From: Chlorokybus atmophyticus
Lineage: Eukaryota; Streptophyta; Chlorokybophyceae; Chlorokybales; Chlorokybaceae
DNA length: 64,000 bases
Direction of reading: 5' to 3'
NCBI GenBank assembly: GCA_009103225.1
Contig: RHPI01003642.1
Span: 24,853-88,852 of the forward strand
Shown piece after piece: positions 46,501 through 57,900 of this stretch (the stretch's first letter is position 1; every line of letters starts with the position of its first letter). The notes below the pieces were generated by a model. The model did no database searches. It was given only the letters and a program-made list of their open reading frames with translations, and had not been told where the DNA came from. The position numbers and the translations under genes are program-made.

Positions 46501-49500
46501 CTAGCTTGGAGAGGCGGTACTGTCTTCTGAACACCGGTTCGGTGTCCACTAGTTCAATGTCCATCTGGTATGCTGAGCAGATGCCCAGCTCCTTCACACT
46601 GAAGCTGAATTGGCTCCTCCACTTGTTGAGGAGAGCCTCGAGTTGCTCTCGAGTCTGGCCTGTGGCCAGCGGTCCAATGGCGTGGGACCACGAGGTAGCA
46701 TTGGCGACCACTGGAATGTCTTCCACAGTGACTGCTGCCTGCTCCTCCATGTGGGCGGTCTCGAGGGCGGTGTGTGCTGCTTTGGTCTCTGAGAAGCGAG
46801 CAATCCACCCCCCAGCCAGGTGTTCAAGCTCCTAGAAGGACACATGGCGGTCCTGGAGAGCAAAGCACATTTCCAAGTACCACACCATGCTGTTCTGATC
46901 CATGGCGCGTCCTAACAACTGACATTGTTGACTGGTTGTCAGTGTGGAGCCTGTGATGCTGCCTGGAAAGAATCCCATAGCACGCTCGCGCTCACGAGCG
47001 TTGGGTTCTTCCAGCTGTCTAGTGTTGGAGTCTAACACCATGCCGTCGCCTCCATTGCGGAACGCGTAGGAGCCTGGATAGGATACAAGCGTGGGTAGTG
47101 CGCGGCGCGGCTGACCAGGCTGGTTGCACTGGTAGAAGTGGTGGTGGTCACGGCGTGTGACTGGTTGCGCTGTGCGTCCAGGGTCCAGGATGTCATTGAC
47201 GACGAGATTTCGTGGCCGATTGCTGTATAGGTACTCCGCCAGAAACAGGTCTTCCACAACGGCCAGGTTGGTCCACTTGGCGCGGACGCGGTGTGCACGA
47301 GATCCATGACGCGCGGCATTGATTTTGAGAGGATGCCCCAGCAAGGAGCATACTTGCCGATAGGCCTTGGCGACGTGATGCCGCTTGTCATCCTCAGAGT
47401 GCACATTTTCGATGATGTACCCCAAGGGTCTAGCGATCTGACTGGTCTGTAGGAGTTTGATGACTCTCATTAGCTCCCAGAACAGCTGTGAGCGAGGATC
47501 AGAGAGCCCTTGGCCTCTGCCTGCCCTGGAGTGCCCTTGACACTCCCATCCTGCTATCAGCAGGTCAATGTTGCCGACTGCCTGCAGGTGATCCTTGGTA
47601 ATCCAGCGGATGTCCTGCGGTAGAGCCTTCTGGCTCCCTTGCAGTGCCGACAGCGGTAGCTGCTGCGGGTAGCGCTGGTGCAGCTGTCGTAAATGATGGC
47701 TCAGAGCCTCCTGTGCATGAGGGTCAGTGTCACAGCAGAGGTACTTGGTGACTGTTGTTCCTGTGTTGAGGACAGCCGCAAGCCCACTGCCTATGCCTCC
47801 GAACAGCTCCAGCACGGTGATGCTCTGTTGTCAGCGGAACATGTGGAACTCCACAACTCCCGTAGCTATATGGTACTGCTCCTGCACTGTAGCCTGGTCT
47901 TTGTAGACAGGAAAGTGTGCAGTGAGCTGAGGCCTGGTCAGCAGCATGTGTGCTGCTACTTGTGCGCTCCAGCGACGCTCGGATGGCTCCTGAAAGGCCA
48001 CTTCATTGTTGACAGTCTCCTGAGACTCATCGTACGGTGTAGGAGAGTCCTCCTCAGCGTTTAGGCTCGGGCTCGAGCTTGCAGTTGTCCTTGGCTGCGT
48101 TCGGGCACGAGGCACACGTGAGCGTTTTGTAGAACTGTAGGTGGCTGCTGCGGCCAATCTTCGTTGCGAGCGGACTTTGGCCACCAGTTCGAGAGGTAGG
48201 AATCCCTGCTCCTCTCCATCATCCTCATCCCAATGTGGTCGAAACCATGCCTGCTCAGTCCAGCAGTCCAGCCCTATGCCGATAGGGAAGTTGCAGTCCT
48301 GTCCCAACAGTAGGTCAAAGGACCCGGCATCGGTGACCACACACCTTTGTACAATCTCGGTGCTGTGGGAAGGGTTTAGTCCGGTGAGGCGGATGCTCAC
48401 AGCCTGCTTGGTAAGGCCGAGTACCTTGTCGCGGTTGCCGGTTGCGGTGTCCAGCTGGTAGGGACAAGGAAGCAGCTCAGCGCTGGTGATGCCGAGATCT
48501 CGTGCGAGATAGCGCCCAATGATGACAGGCTGTGCTCCAGTGTCCAGCATCACGCGTTTGGGTGCTTGCCCATTGACGTTCACGTGCTTGCCTTGGTTGG
48601 CGATCATGGCTGCATTGGCGTTGATGCGCAGCCTCTTGAAGCGACGGAACCTCTTGCGTGGAGAGACTGTTGCTTTACTCTCATCTGTGGGGCCTGACCG
48701 TAGGGCAGCCAGGGCTCCTCTGCCTGATGGATCTTGTGGGCCTCCTTGTCCTCGGCTTTGTCCAAACCGTCCTTGTCGCGGTTGCTGGTACACGCGTGGT
48801 GGCCTAGGCACTGGAGGTGCTGCTGCAACCTGTCCAAGTGGAGGTGCAGGAGGGTTGACCCTCTGTGCAGCTGTTGTCATGCCAGGAGGAGTGGCCAGTG
48901 GCTGTGGCGGGAACCCTGGAGGACCTGGTGTTTGCGGGACTGCCTCTCGTGCAGCCTGCTCCTCTGCATAGGTCCATCGCACAGCATGGGCTGCCTCTCT
49001 GACTAGTGTACCTTCCCATGTCGCCGTCGCATTGTTGTCCACGTCTATATAGCGATGGTTCTGAGGCATGGGCTGCAGGTACACTGCGCGTAGGAGCCGC
49101 GCCCTCATGTCGTGAGTAATGGTGGGCACCCTGAGGATCCCTGCCATGTACGCATCCCATCTGCCGTTGACCACTCCCACTTCCAGCACTGTTATTGCTC
49201 GTGTGCGTACAGTGAGGCGGGTTTCTGGCTGTTGGACATGCTGCTCGTAAGCAGCGGCGATGCGCCTGCGCTGACGTCCTGCCTCCACTCCTGGCAAACT
49301 CAGTATCGCCTCCAGAGCTCCCTCCAGAGTGTCAGTGGCGGCGGAAGCCACTTCATCATAGGCTTGCCGTATGGAGCGAAGGAATGCGTCCACCCACGCT
49401 ATTCTGGCGCCGAAAGCGAACAACGGGACTGCGGGATGGTTGGTGACCAGCCACGTCACTAACCGTGCGCGTGCCGCGTTGCCATTGTCTCGCATCCCAA

Positions 49501-52500
49501 GCATCTGCCGGAGTCCGATGCCTTCTTGACGATGCAGCATGGTTGCTTGTTGCAACAGAGCAGTGCGTAGTTGTTGCTCTCCAACCAGTCCTGCTCCATC
49601 TCTTTGTGTACACCCTTGTGGTGTAAGGTAGCCCCTCCCTGGCTCCCTTTGGTCCTCAGGTAGATCCTCCACCAGCGCAGGCAGCAACGGGGCGATCACC
49701 CCCCTGGTTTGTTGAGTCAACGCCCTCGCTTGGTCAGAGTTGATCTCGACGAAGAGCGGAGTGGTGCTGGAGGATGGACCAGCAGTGGGTGACTGAGGTA
49801 TTGGTGCACGTGTAGCTTTAAGAGCTTGCTCACGTGCAGCAATGGCGGCAGCTTGATCCTGTCGCCAATGATATGCTTGTTCAAGTGCGTGGTAGCGCTG
49901 ATGAAGACGAGCGGTTGTAGGAGGTCCGAGTTCTTCATCAGTGCCCAAAGGCAGGTTGGCTGCGTCGGCGATGCGCTGCTGAACGGTGTCTCGGCGGTCC
50001 CGATACGTGTCCAATGGGCTGGGTTAAAAGGTGGTGGTTGGCATGCGTGCAGGCTGGCGCGGGGCGGTCTGCATGTTGTTGTGCAATGCCCAGAACAGCT
50101 GCAGAGCCAACTCCAACACTACAGGTGGGCTGTAGCTGATCAAAAACACCCTGTCACGCATCGGAGGTGCAGTGCCAGCAAGGATCTCATCTTCTAACTG
50201 GTGTTGAGTGAGTGCTGGAAGGGTGTGAACCTATGGTAACGGGAAGACGCGATCATCGCGGGCGACACGCGTGGTGCGCTCCCCCCCCCGACCGAAGGCG
50301 ATGGTAGTGGGGTCTGCTCCGCGCAGGATGGTCTCCCATGCTCGCTCAGCTTACTGACCAGTTGGGACAGCCTGAGTGACGTCGAGAGCGGGCAGAGTGG
50401 CTGCGCGCGTCGCTGCAGAGACAGCGGGCTCGACGATGGCCATTGTGGCAGTTGCGACGGTATCGGTCGGTGGTGCGAGAGTTGTCTCAACGCCTACGGA
50501 CAGAGGCCCTGCTGTAGTGGGAAGTGCACCGCCCACTGGTGCAGGTTCGGTAGTGATGGCGGCTGCTGCCAGTGTGCTCACCAGCGTCGGCGTCACGGTG
50601 CCCACCGGCGTACCAGGTTGTGGTGCAACTGGAGTGGGTACTGCTGACGTTGGTGGAGTCGACGTTGTAGCCGGTGTGGCTGTCGCTGCGGAGGCAGCTC
50701 CACTGGTGGCTTCGGAGGAGGTGCCTGCTGATGTTGTTGCAGCTTCCCCTCGTGCTCGTCGTGATGGTTGCACGCGGGACGGAGTGTTCCTGTCTCTCTC
50801 GCGTTTTGCAGCCATCAGCGCCCATCGGGCCGTGTAGCAGGCGCGGTAGTCCTGCTCCTTGTCTTCCTCCAAGCGTGCTATATGTGCCATGAGGGCTGCC
50901 ATATGGTCATCAGCTGGTGGGTTGGCTGAAGCCTTGGCGGCAACAGCAGCAGCGCGCGGACGTGTCTCTGGTCCCTTACGCTGAGGAGGTCTGTTCTTCC
51001 CCCTGTAGCCTTGCTCTTCCTTGCGAACACTGGCGTTGTTGTTGTTGTTGCCACCAGCGTTGTTGCTATTGTGGCCACTGAAGTGGTTGCCAGTGTGGCC
51101 CCCAGTGTTGTTGCTGTTGTAGCCACTGAAGTTGTTGCCAGTGTGGCCCCCGGTGTTGTTGCTGTTGTAGCCACCGAGGTAGTTGTGGTTGTAGCTGTTG
51201 GCGGGCCTCAACTCTGGGAACTTGAGCCAGCAAACTGACTCCAAATGACCAGTCTTGTGACAGTGGTCGCAAACCAAAGTTGAGTATTCTTCGGTGCACT
51301 CCTTTTGGTAGTGCCCATGCCGTCCACAGCGATGACACAGCACAGGGGCAGCAAGTGCAGCATGAGCTGACCGTTTCCCTTTGTCGCGTGCTGGTGGAGC
51401 GTCCCGGCCACGGTTGCGGCGAGGAGGCTCAGTTGTTGTGCTGACTACAGGCCGTACGGCGCTGCGGTTGGTGTCCAGCACTGCCTTCTCATACACCAAG
51501 CGCTTGTGGATGGCTTGTGCAGTCTCGANAGTTGTCGTGCTGACTACAGGCCGTACGGCGCTGCGGTTGGTGTCCAGCACTGCCTTCTCATACACCAAGC
51601 GCTTGTGGATGGCTTGTGCAGTCTCGAAGGCTTCTTTGAGGGTGTAGCCAAGGGGCCTGCTGTAGTTCAGAGTCAGGCGTGTCGACTCGCTCAGAGCAGC
51701 ATCCAACTCATTGACGTATATCACTGCAGCAGCCTCCTCACTGACAATCTTGTAGTCAGTGTCCTTCAGCAGACCTTCCAGTCTGGAGTACAAGCGGAGG
51801 GGATCCTCATTGGGCTTGCGTCGGAAGCGTCTCAGCTCCTCAACCTTGCTGGTGGTCTGAGGAGGGAAGGTGCGGCGCAGGGCAGCGTACAGGTCCTTGA
51901 GTGGAGAATCAGAGATGGCAGCACCTACGGTGATGGCTGGTGCGCGCAGTGCTACTGACCCGAGGGTGAAAGCGCTGCCTCCTGCACGAGAGCCAGGTGT
52001 TGCTGGAGGTAGAGGAGTACCCCACTCTGCGGCTGCCGCTTGCTGTACAGCTCTTTGTTCCTCAATGATGCTGGCAGAACGGTCAAGGATGCGGACTCGA
52101 CGTGTGGCCTCCTTGGACTCAACTTCTGCAGGGGTCAAGTTGACAAGTACCAACTCTGGTTCCTCCTCCTCTGCCTGCTTGAGAGCTGCAGCTATGGACA
52201 AGCCTGTTACTGCAACTGAAGTGGCAGGTGGAACGACACCTGCTGGACGGTGCAGAGATGCAGATGCTATGGTGCTGGCAAGCTCGCCATAGCCGTCTAC
52301 TCGATGCAGTTCAGCAACGGACTTCCAGACATCGTGTGCTTCATGATCAAGATACTGAGCAGCAATGTGGAAAGAGATCTCATCTGACCAGTCTTTGTTC
52401 TTCAGTGCTTGCTGCCGCATCTTGGAGTGGAACTTGATGATGAACTCATCCAGCGAGGTGGTGCCGGCACGTCCGGAGAAGCGCAGGGATGTGGTTGAAC

Positions 52501-52720
52501 TGGAAGATTCCATCTCGTTGTCGTCGCTGTCCGATGATAGTGGAGAAGCTTGATGACGAGGAGTAGAGTGGAGCGGGGTGAAGCTGGAGATGGAGCGCGA
52601 GCCTCTGCTGCTGCGGTCGATGCTCCCGTCACTGGTCCGCTCGTAGGTGAGGTTGGTGGTTGGGCTCCAACTGCTGAGGTCACCCTCGTCTATTGGGGAG
52701 AACGGGGTGGGCCTGCTCAT
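43557..52720 (-). pseudogene. Copy A polyprotein, broken by five stops and a frameshift
   Basis: Same domain order as copy B but split into ORFs 52720-50351 (gag, zinc knuckles), 50014-47831 (unassigned region, protease), 47815-46832 (methyltransferase), 46750-45401 (RT), 45599-45024 (RNase H end and linker) and 44960-43557 (integrase, PHD). Compared with copy B: CAA to TAA at 50351-50353, GAA to TAA at 50024-50026, CGA to TGA at 47831-47833, CAG to TAG at 46832-46834, CGA to TGA at 45024-45026, and loss of one C in a C run near 45602 in RNase H. Four of the five stops are C-to-T changes on the coding strand. The 33-residue duplication in gag around 51529 belongs to the contig join, not to the element. 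Domain cores remain readable, so decay is recent. Confidence 0.9.
51431..51627. repeat. 98-bp duplicated overlap around single N at 51529
   Basis: 51431-51528 and 51530-51627 are the same sequence with one difference (T/C); copy B has it once. This is a second unmerged contig overlap. Confidence 0.9.
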
Positions 52721-52924
52721 ACAGCTGGTCCAGAGGTGAAAGGGTAGAGTGCTTGTGCTCTACCGTCTATCCTGATGCTGTTACCACCCAACACACTAGT
52801 GCTTGTGCGCACTATGTGATGACAATGATAACGAATGCCCAGCGATGTATCCCTGGGTGCAGACTGCACTATCTGATGCAGATTGCAACACACTCACTTG
52901 TGCAAAGAGGGTGACACTGTAAGT
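52721..52924 (-). other. 5' leader of copy A
   Basis: Untranslated stretch between the 5' LTR and the gag start; corresponds to 63859-64000 (cut by the window end) in copy B. No canonical primer-binding site complementary to a common tRNA 3' end was found. Confidence 0.6.
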
Positions 52925-53815
52925 CAACAAGCCACTACGATAGGTAGTGCTGTGGACACAGTTCTTTGCATGAGTGGATAGAATGATACACTGTTAAGTG
53001 AGGTGAATGAGTGTGCAACACGTGGATACAACACCCTGACTACTGAAACAACACACCACCGTCAAGCTCACAGCAATGACAGGCACAGCGCACAAGAGCA
53101 TGCACCGTGTCTCACGCAGTAAGGGAATTCTTGGCAACCGGGGCAGCGTGCTTCCAGTTCAAGTCGCTTCACAAGCTCTTTAGAAACAGAGTCTTTACTT
53201 CTTAGTACTCCTAGTACTCACAGTACTCACTTACAGTGTCACCAGCCAGTCTGGTGACGTGACTTCCTACTTATACATGTCAAATCATGACTGTGCAGTG
53301 CCACGCGGGCACTAGGCCAACGGTCACATCGAGGCCTCATGCTATTTCGGAAATCTCCTAAGACTCGATATAGCACATGTGTTCTTAACAGACTTACAAC
53401 TGATCAGCTACGCGCGGTCCCTACAGACAGGTCTATAAAGTAGCCCTAGCTACATGCTACATGAGTGATACAGTAGCTAGCAGTAGGCTGGGGCTCGCGC
53501 GGTCTTCATGCTGGTAGCCCGGGCGTGGGGCTGGGTGTAGGCATGCTTGAGAAGAACTGGCATGCGAGGGTAGATGGCATGACAGCTGTCGTGCCTGTCA
53601 TGGTCGAGGGCAACCTTGTCTCGGACAGGCTGCAGAGGAGTGCTAGTGCTGCACGCATGCTAGTGCCGTGCACTGCATTGGAGTCATGCAAGCAAAAGAC
53701 AACCCCCCAATCGTGGGCATAGGCTTGAAGATGAGCCTACGCGGTGTTTAGTGCAGTGGACGAGCCGATGCTGCTCGCCACCTTTGTGTACAGACTGTGT
53801 CGTAGTGCACACAGT
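52925..53815 (-). repeat. 5' LTR of copy A
   Basis: 891-bp LTR, abutting the 3' LTR of copy B with no spacer. Only a handful of substitutions separate it from the other two LTRs in the window. Confidence 0.88.
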
Positions 53816-54706
53816 CAACAAGCCACTACGATAGGTAGTGCTGTGGACACAGTTCTTTGCATGAGTGGATAGAATGATACACTGTTAAGTGAGGTGAATG
53901 AGTGTGCAACACGTGGATACAACACCCTGACTACTGAAACAACACACCACCGTCAAGCTCACAGCAATGGCAGGCACAGCGCACAAGAGCATGCACCGTG
54001 TCTCACGCAGTAAGGGAATTCTTGGCAACCGGGGCAGCGTGCTTCCAGTTCAAGTCGCTTCACAAGCTCTTTAGAAACAGAGTCTTTACTTCTTAGTACT
54101 CCTAGTACTCACAGTACTCACTTACAGTGTCACCAGCCAGTCTGGTGACGTGACTTCCTACTTATACATGTCAAATCATGACTGTGCAGTGCCACGCGGG
54201 CACTAGGCCAACGGTCACATCGAGGCCTCATGCTATTTCGGAAATCTCCTAAGACTTGATATAGCACATGTGTTCTTAACAGACTTGCAACTGATCAGCT
54301 ACGCGCGGTCCCTACAGACAGGTCTATAAAGTAGCCCTAGCTACATGCTACATGAGTGATACAGTAGCTAGCAGTAGGCTGGGGCTCGCGCGGTCTTCAT
54401 GCTGGTAGCCCGGGCGTGGGGCTGGGTGTAGGCATGCTTGAGAAGAACTGGCATGCGAGGGTAGATGGCATGACAGCTGTCGTGCCTGTCATGGTCGAGG
54501 GCAACCTTGTCTCGGACAGGCTGCAGAGGAGTGCTAGTGCTGCACGCATGCTAGTGCCGTGCACTGCATTGGAGTCATGCAAGCAAAAGACAACCCCCCA
54601 ATCGTGGGCATAGGCTTGAAGATGAGCCTACGCGGTGTTTAGTGCAGTGGACGAGCCGATGCCGCTCGCCACCTTTGTGTACAGACTGTGTCGTAGTGCA
54701 CACAGT
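53816..54706 (-). repeat. 3' LTR of copy B
   Basis: 891-bp LTR preceded on the minus strand by the G-rich polypurine tract and the copy B coding region. Seamless period with 52925-53815. Confidence 0.88.
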
Positions 54707-54709
54707 CAA

Positions 54710-54721
54710 CAAGCCACCCCC
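54710..54721 (-). other. Polypurine tract, copy B
   Basis: Minus-strand CTCAGGGGGGGT between the polyprotein stop and the 3' LTR. Confidence 0.7.
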
Positions 54722-54762
54722 CCTGAGATTCTGGGGTAGCCCTCTGCTCCAGAACTCAGTTC

Positions 54763-54927
54763 CTACCGACTGTGTGGGGGACCGTTGATGCGGCAGTCAT
54801 CGCACCAGTACTCCCACAAGGGTACTGCGTCCAGTGGAGGGTCAAGGCAGTAGCAGTGCATGCCTTGATTACAGCCGTCGCATAACATCATCAATGGGTC
54901 GTCGTCGGCGCTGCCACACTTCTCGCA
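54763..54927 (-). other. PHD finger at the polyprotein C-terminus (copy B)
   Basis: C4HC3 pattern CEKC...CDGC..GMHCYC...YWCDDC with the conserved aromatic just before the seventh Cys. It follows the integrase C-terminal region where chromoviruses carry a chromodomain. Presumed reader of histone H3 tails; whether it binds methylated or unmodified Lys4 cannot be told from this. Identical pattern in copy A (43557-43721). Confidence 0.85.
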
Positions 54928-57900
54928 TCGGGTGCTGCGCAGCGGACGCGGGTGCTGGATCTTGGTGAAGCCAGCAATGTAGGGGAGATGACAGGGCGCA
55001 CAGTTGACCATGTTGTCCTTCATGCGCTCGCCTCGTTGTCCCAACAGGTCCAGTACCCCTGTGGGGTGCACCTTCAATACCTTGTAGACAGCACGCCCGA
55101 CGGAGGTATCGAGGGTGTCGCGTGTAGACGCCATACGGTAGACGAAGTCTCCTGACTCGAAGCGGCGCTCCCGCTCCTTGTAGAAACCACTGCGCACACG
55201 CTCGTAACGCAGCGTGTCGCGGTGCTGCGCGATGCGCAGGTTGTTGAAGGCCATGGGGACTGTGTGTTCGAACAGCGCACTGCGCACTGTCAGATCATAC
55301 AACATCTCGTCGGGGTTGTCGAGATTGTCCACCACTCTGTCGACCTCCTGCTGTGCGCGGAAAGGGAGCAATGGCTGCCTTCCGAACAGTAGATAGTATG
55401 GGCTGTACTCTCGCAGGGCTGCCTGCTTGGACAGCCGGTAGCCCATTGCTACCCATGGGAGGTGATCATCCCAGGTATTCTTCTCGTAGGCGAGGACGTA
55501 CTTGCGCAGTGCCTTCTTGATGGTCTGCACGGTACGCTCGGCGAGGCCGTCGGCCTGCGGGTGGTCGCGTGAGGTGCGACGGTGGTCGATGAAGCATCTG
55601 TCGATAAGCTTGTCGAAGGCTCCTCTGAACTCCGTACCCTGGTCGGTGATGACTTCAGCGCAGCTGCCGAAACGTCCGAGTACATGGGAGAGGAAAGCCT
55701 GGGCTACTCCCTCACTGCTCTTGTCGGGCAGGGGCACCAGCTCCACCCACTTGGAGAAGTGCTCGATCATGACGAGGATGTAGCGGTTGCCTCGCGCTGA
55801 GGGCGCTAGGTCTCCGAGGATGTCCAGTCCCCAGCGGTAGAACAACCCGGAAATGGGAAGGGGATGCAAGGTGGCATTGCGCGTGTTGAGGCTGGCGCGA
55901 ACCATGTCACACTGCTGACAGTTGCTGACGAACTCCCGCACCTGTCTGTGCACCCCATACCACCAGTACCGGGTCCTGACCAGGCTGACCGTGCGCTTGA
56001 CACCGAAGTGCCCGAGCTCGGTGTGAAGGGAGGAGATGATGCCTTCACGTGCAGCTGGTGTGGGGACCTCCTGATCTGCATCTTGTATCCGTCGATACAG
56101 CCTGTCGTTGGCCCAGCGGTAACGCTGAGTGCGTTGCCGGACGCGGTCCTTCTCGCGTGCGCTCATGCCTGCTGGAAGTTGTCCAGTCTGAAGCAGTGCG
56201 AGGGATGGCTCGTCCAGCCAGATGTCTTGTCGTGTGTCGGTGGGTGCCAGCTCCTCATCATCCACCTCAGGGTCGGCAGCGATTGCTTCTTCTGATAAAG
56301 GATCGGTGGTGGTGATGGCGGGCTCGAGAGCGGGCATGTCCCCGTCTGCTGCTGCCTCAGCGATCTGAGTCCTGCGTCCTGAGCGTAGCGCAGCGACAGC
56401 GAACATGGTGGCCACACCTGCAGGTGCAGCTGTAGGACCCAACTCATGTCGGGCGCCTGTGGCGTCGTTGGTGCTGAGGTGGGGGTTACGGCTGAGGCCA
56501 TCCGCATCCTGGTTGGCAAGGCCTGCGCGGTGTTCCACCTCGAAGTCGTACTCCTGGAGCAGCAGCGCCCATCGTGCTAACTTTCCTGTCAAGTGCTGGT
56601 TGTTCATTAGCCACTTGAGGGGTTGATGGTCAGTGACCAGTTGGAACTGCCGTCCAAACAGAAAGGGTCGGAAGAAGGAGATGGCCCACACTGCGGCGAG
56701 ACACTCCCCTTCGTAGCTGCTGTAGTTGGCCTCAGCACTGTTGTTGCTGCGGCTGGCGTACGACACTACGCGCTCCTTCTTGTTGTTGTCATGCTGTACG
56801 AGCACGGCCCCCATGCCGAGCTTGCTCCAGTCTGTGTGCAGGATGAACGACCTGGTGTAGTCCGGGCGTTGCAGAATGGGAGCTGTGGTGAGGCGGAGCT
56901 TCAGTTCCTGAAAGGCCTCCTGTTGTGCCTCCTTCCACAAGAACTCGGTGTCCTTCTTCAGTAGTTCGTTGAGAGGCCTTGCGATCTTGGCAAAGTCTTT
57001 GACAAACCGTCGGTAATAGTTGGCAAGGCCGAGGAAGGCCCGCAGCCGCGTGAGGTCTGTGGGGGCAGGGATAGCCACCAGTGCCTCCACTTTGGCCTGC
57101 TGTACGTACACACCATGGGGCACAATCATGTGTCCTAGGTAGGGTACCTTGTGGGTGAAGAAGGTGCACTTGTCAGGGTGCACCGTCATCCCGACTTCCT
57201 TCAGCCTCTGTAGCACCTCTTCGATGTGCTGGAGATGCTCCTCATTGCTGTGACTGAAGATGAGGATGTCGTCGATGTAGCAGCGCGCGAAGTCCAACCC
57301 CTTGAGGGCTTTGTCCATGACGCGCTGGAACTTGGCCGGAGCGTTCTTCAGTCCGAAGGGCATGACCTTCCACTGGTACAGCTGCCGGTTTCCCCAGAAG
57401 GAAGTCTTGTGCTTGTCCTCCTCCTTGATGGCGATCTGGTTGTACCCTTGGCGCATATCCAGGATACTAAAGACCGTGCAGTCTCCTACATCGTCAAAGA
57501 TGCCTTCTGCGGTAGGCATTGGATACCTGTCCTGCTTGGTCTTGTTGTTGAGGGGGCGATAGTCGCCACACATGCGCCGGTCTGTCCAGTTGCCTGCTGA
57601 ATCTTTCTTCAGGGGCATGACGGTCGCGGCCGCAAAGTCCGATGTGGACTCCTCGATCAGGCCTGCATCTAGCAGCGCCTTGCACCTCTGTTCCACCAAG
57701 TCTTCTTCTAGCTTGGAGAGGCGGTACTGTCTTCTGAACACCGGTTCGGTGTCCACTAGTTCAATGTCCATCTGGTATGCTGAGCAGATGCCCAGCTCCT
57801 TCACACTGAAGCTGAATTGGCTCCTCCACTTGTTGAGGAGAGCCTCGAGTTGCTCTCGAGTCTGGCCTGTGGCCAGCGGTCCAATGGCGTGGGACCACGA

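Larger units (their letters stand above)
42610..53815 (-). mobile_element. Ty3/gypsy-like LTR retrotransposon with DNMT and PHD domains, copy A (inactivated)
   Basis: Full-length element: 5' LTR 52925-53815, leader 52721-52924, coding 43557-52720, PPT and 3' LTR 42610-43500. About 11.2 kb including the artefactual 98-bp duplication at 51529. Nucleotide sequence is very close to copy B throughout. No standard tRNA primer-binding site was recognised next to the 5' LTR. Confidence 0.88.

Noticed and set aside
51431-51627. In-frame duplication of 33 Gag residues in copy A as an evolved feature
   Set aside because: The duplicated segments meet at a single N and copy B lacks the duplication, so it is an assembly join.
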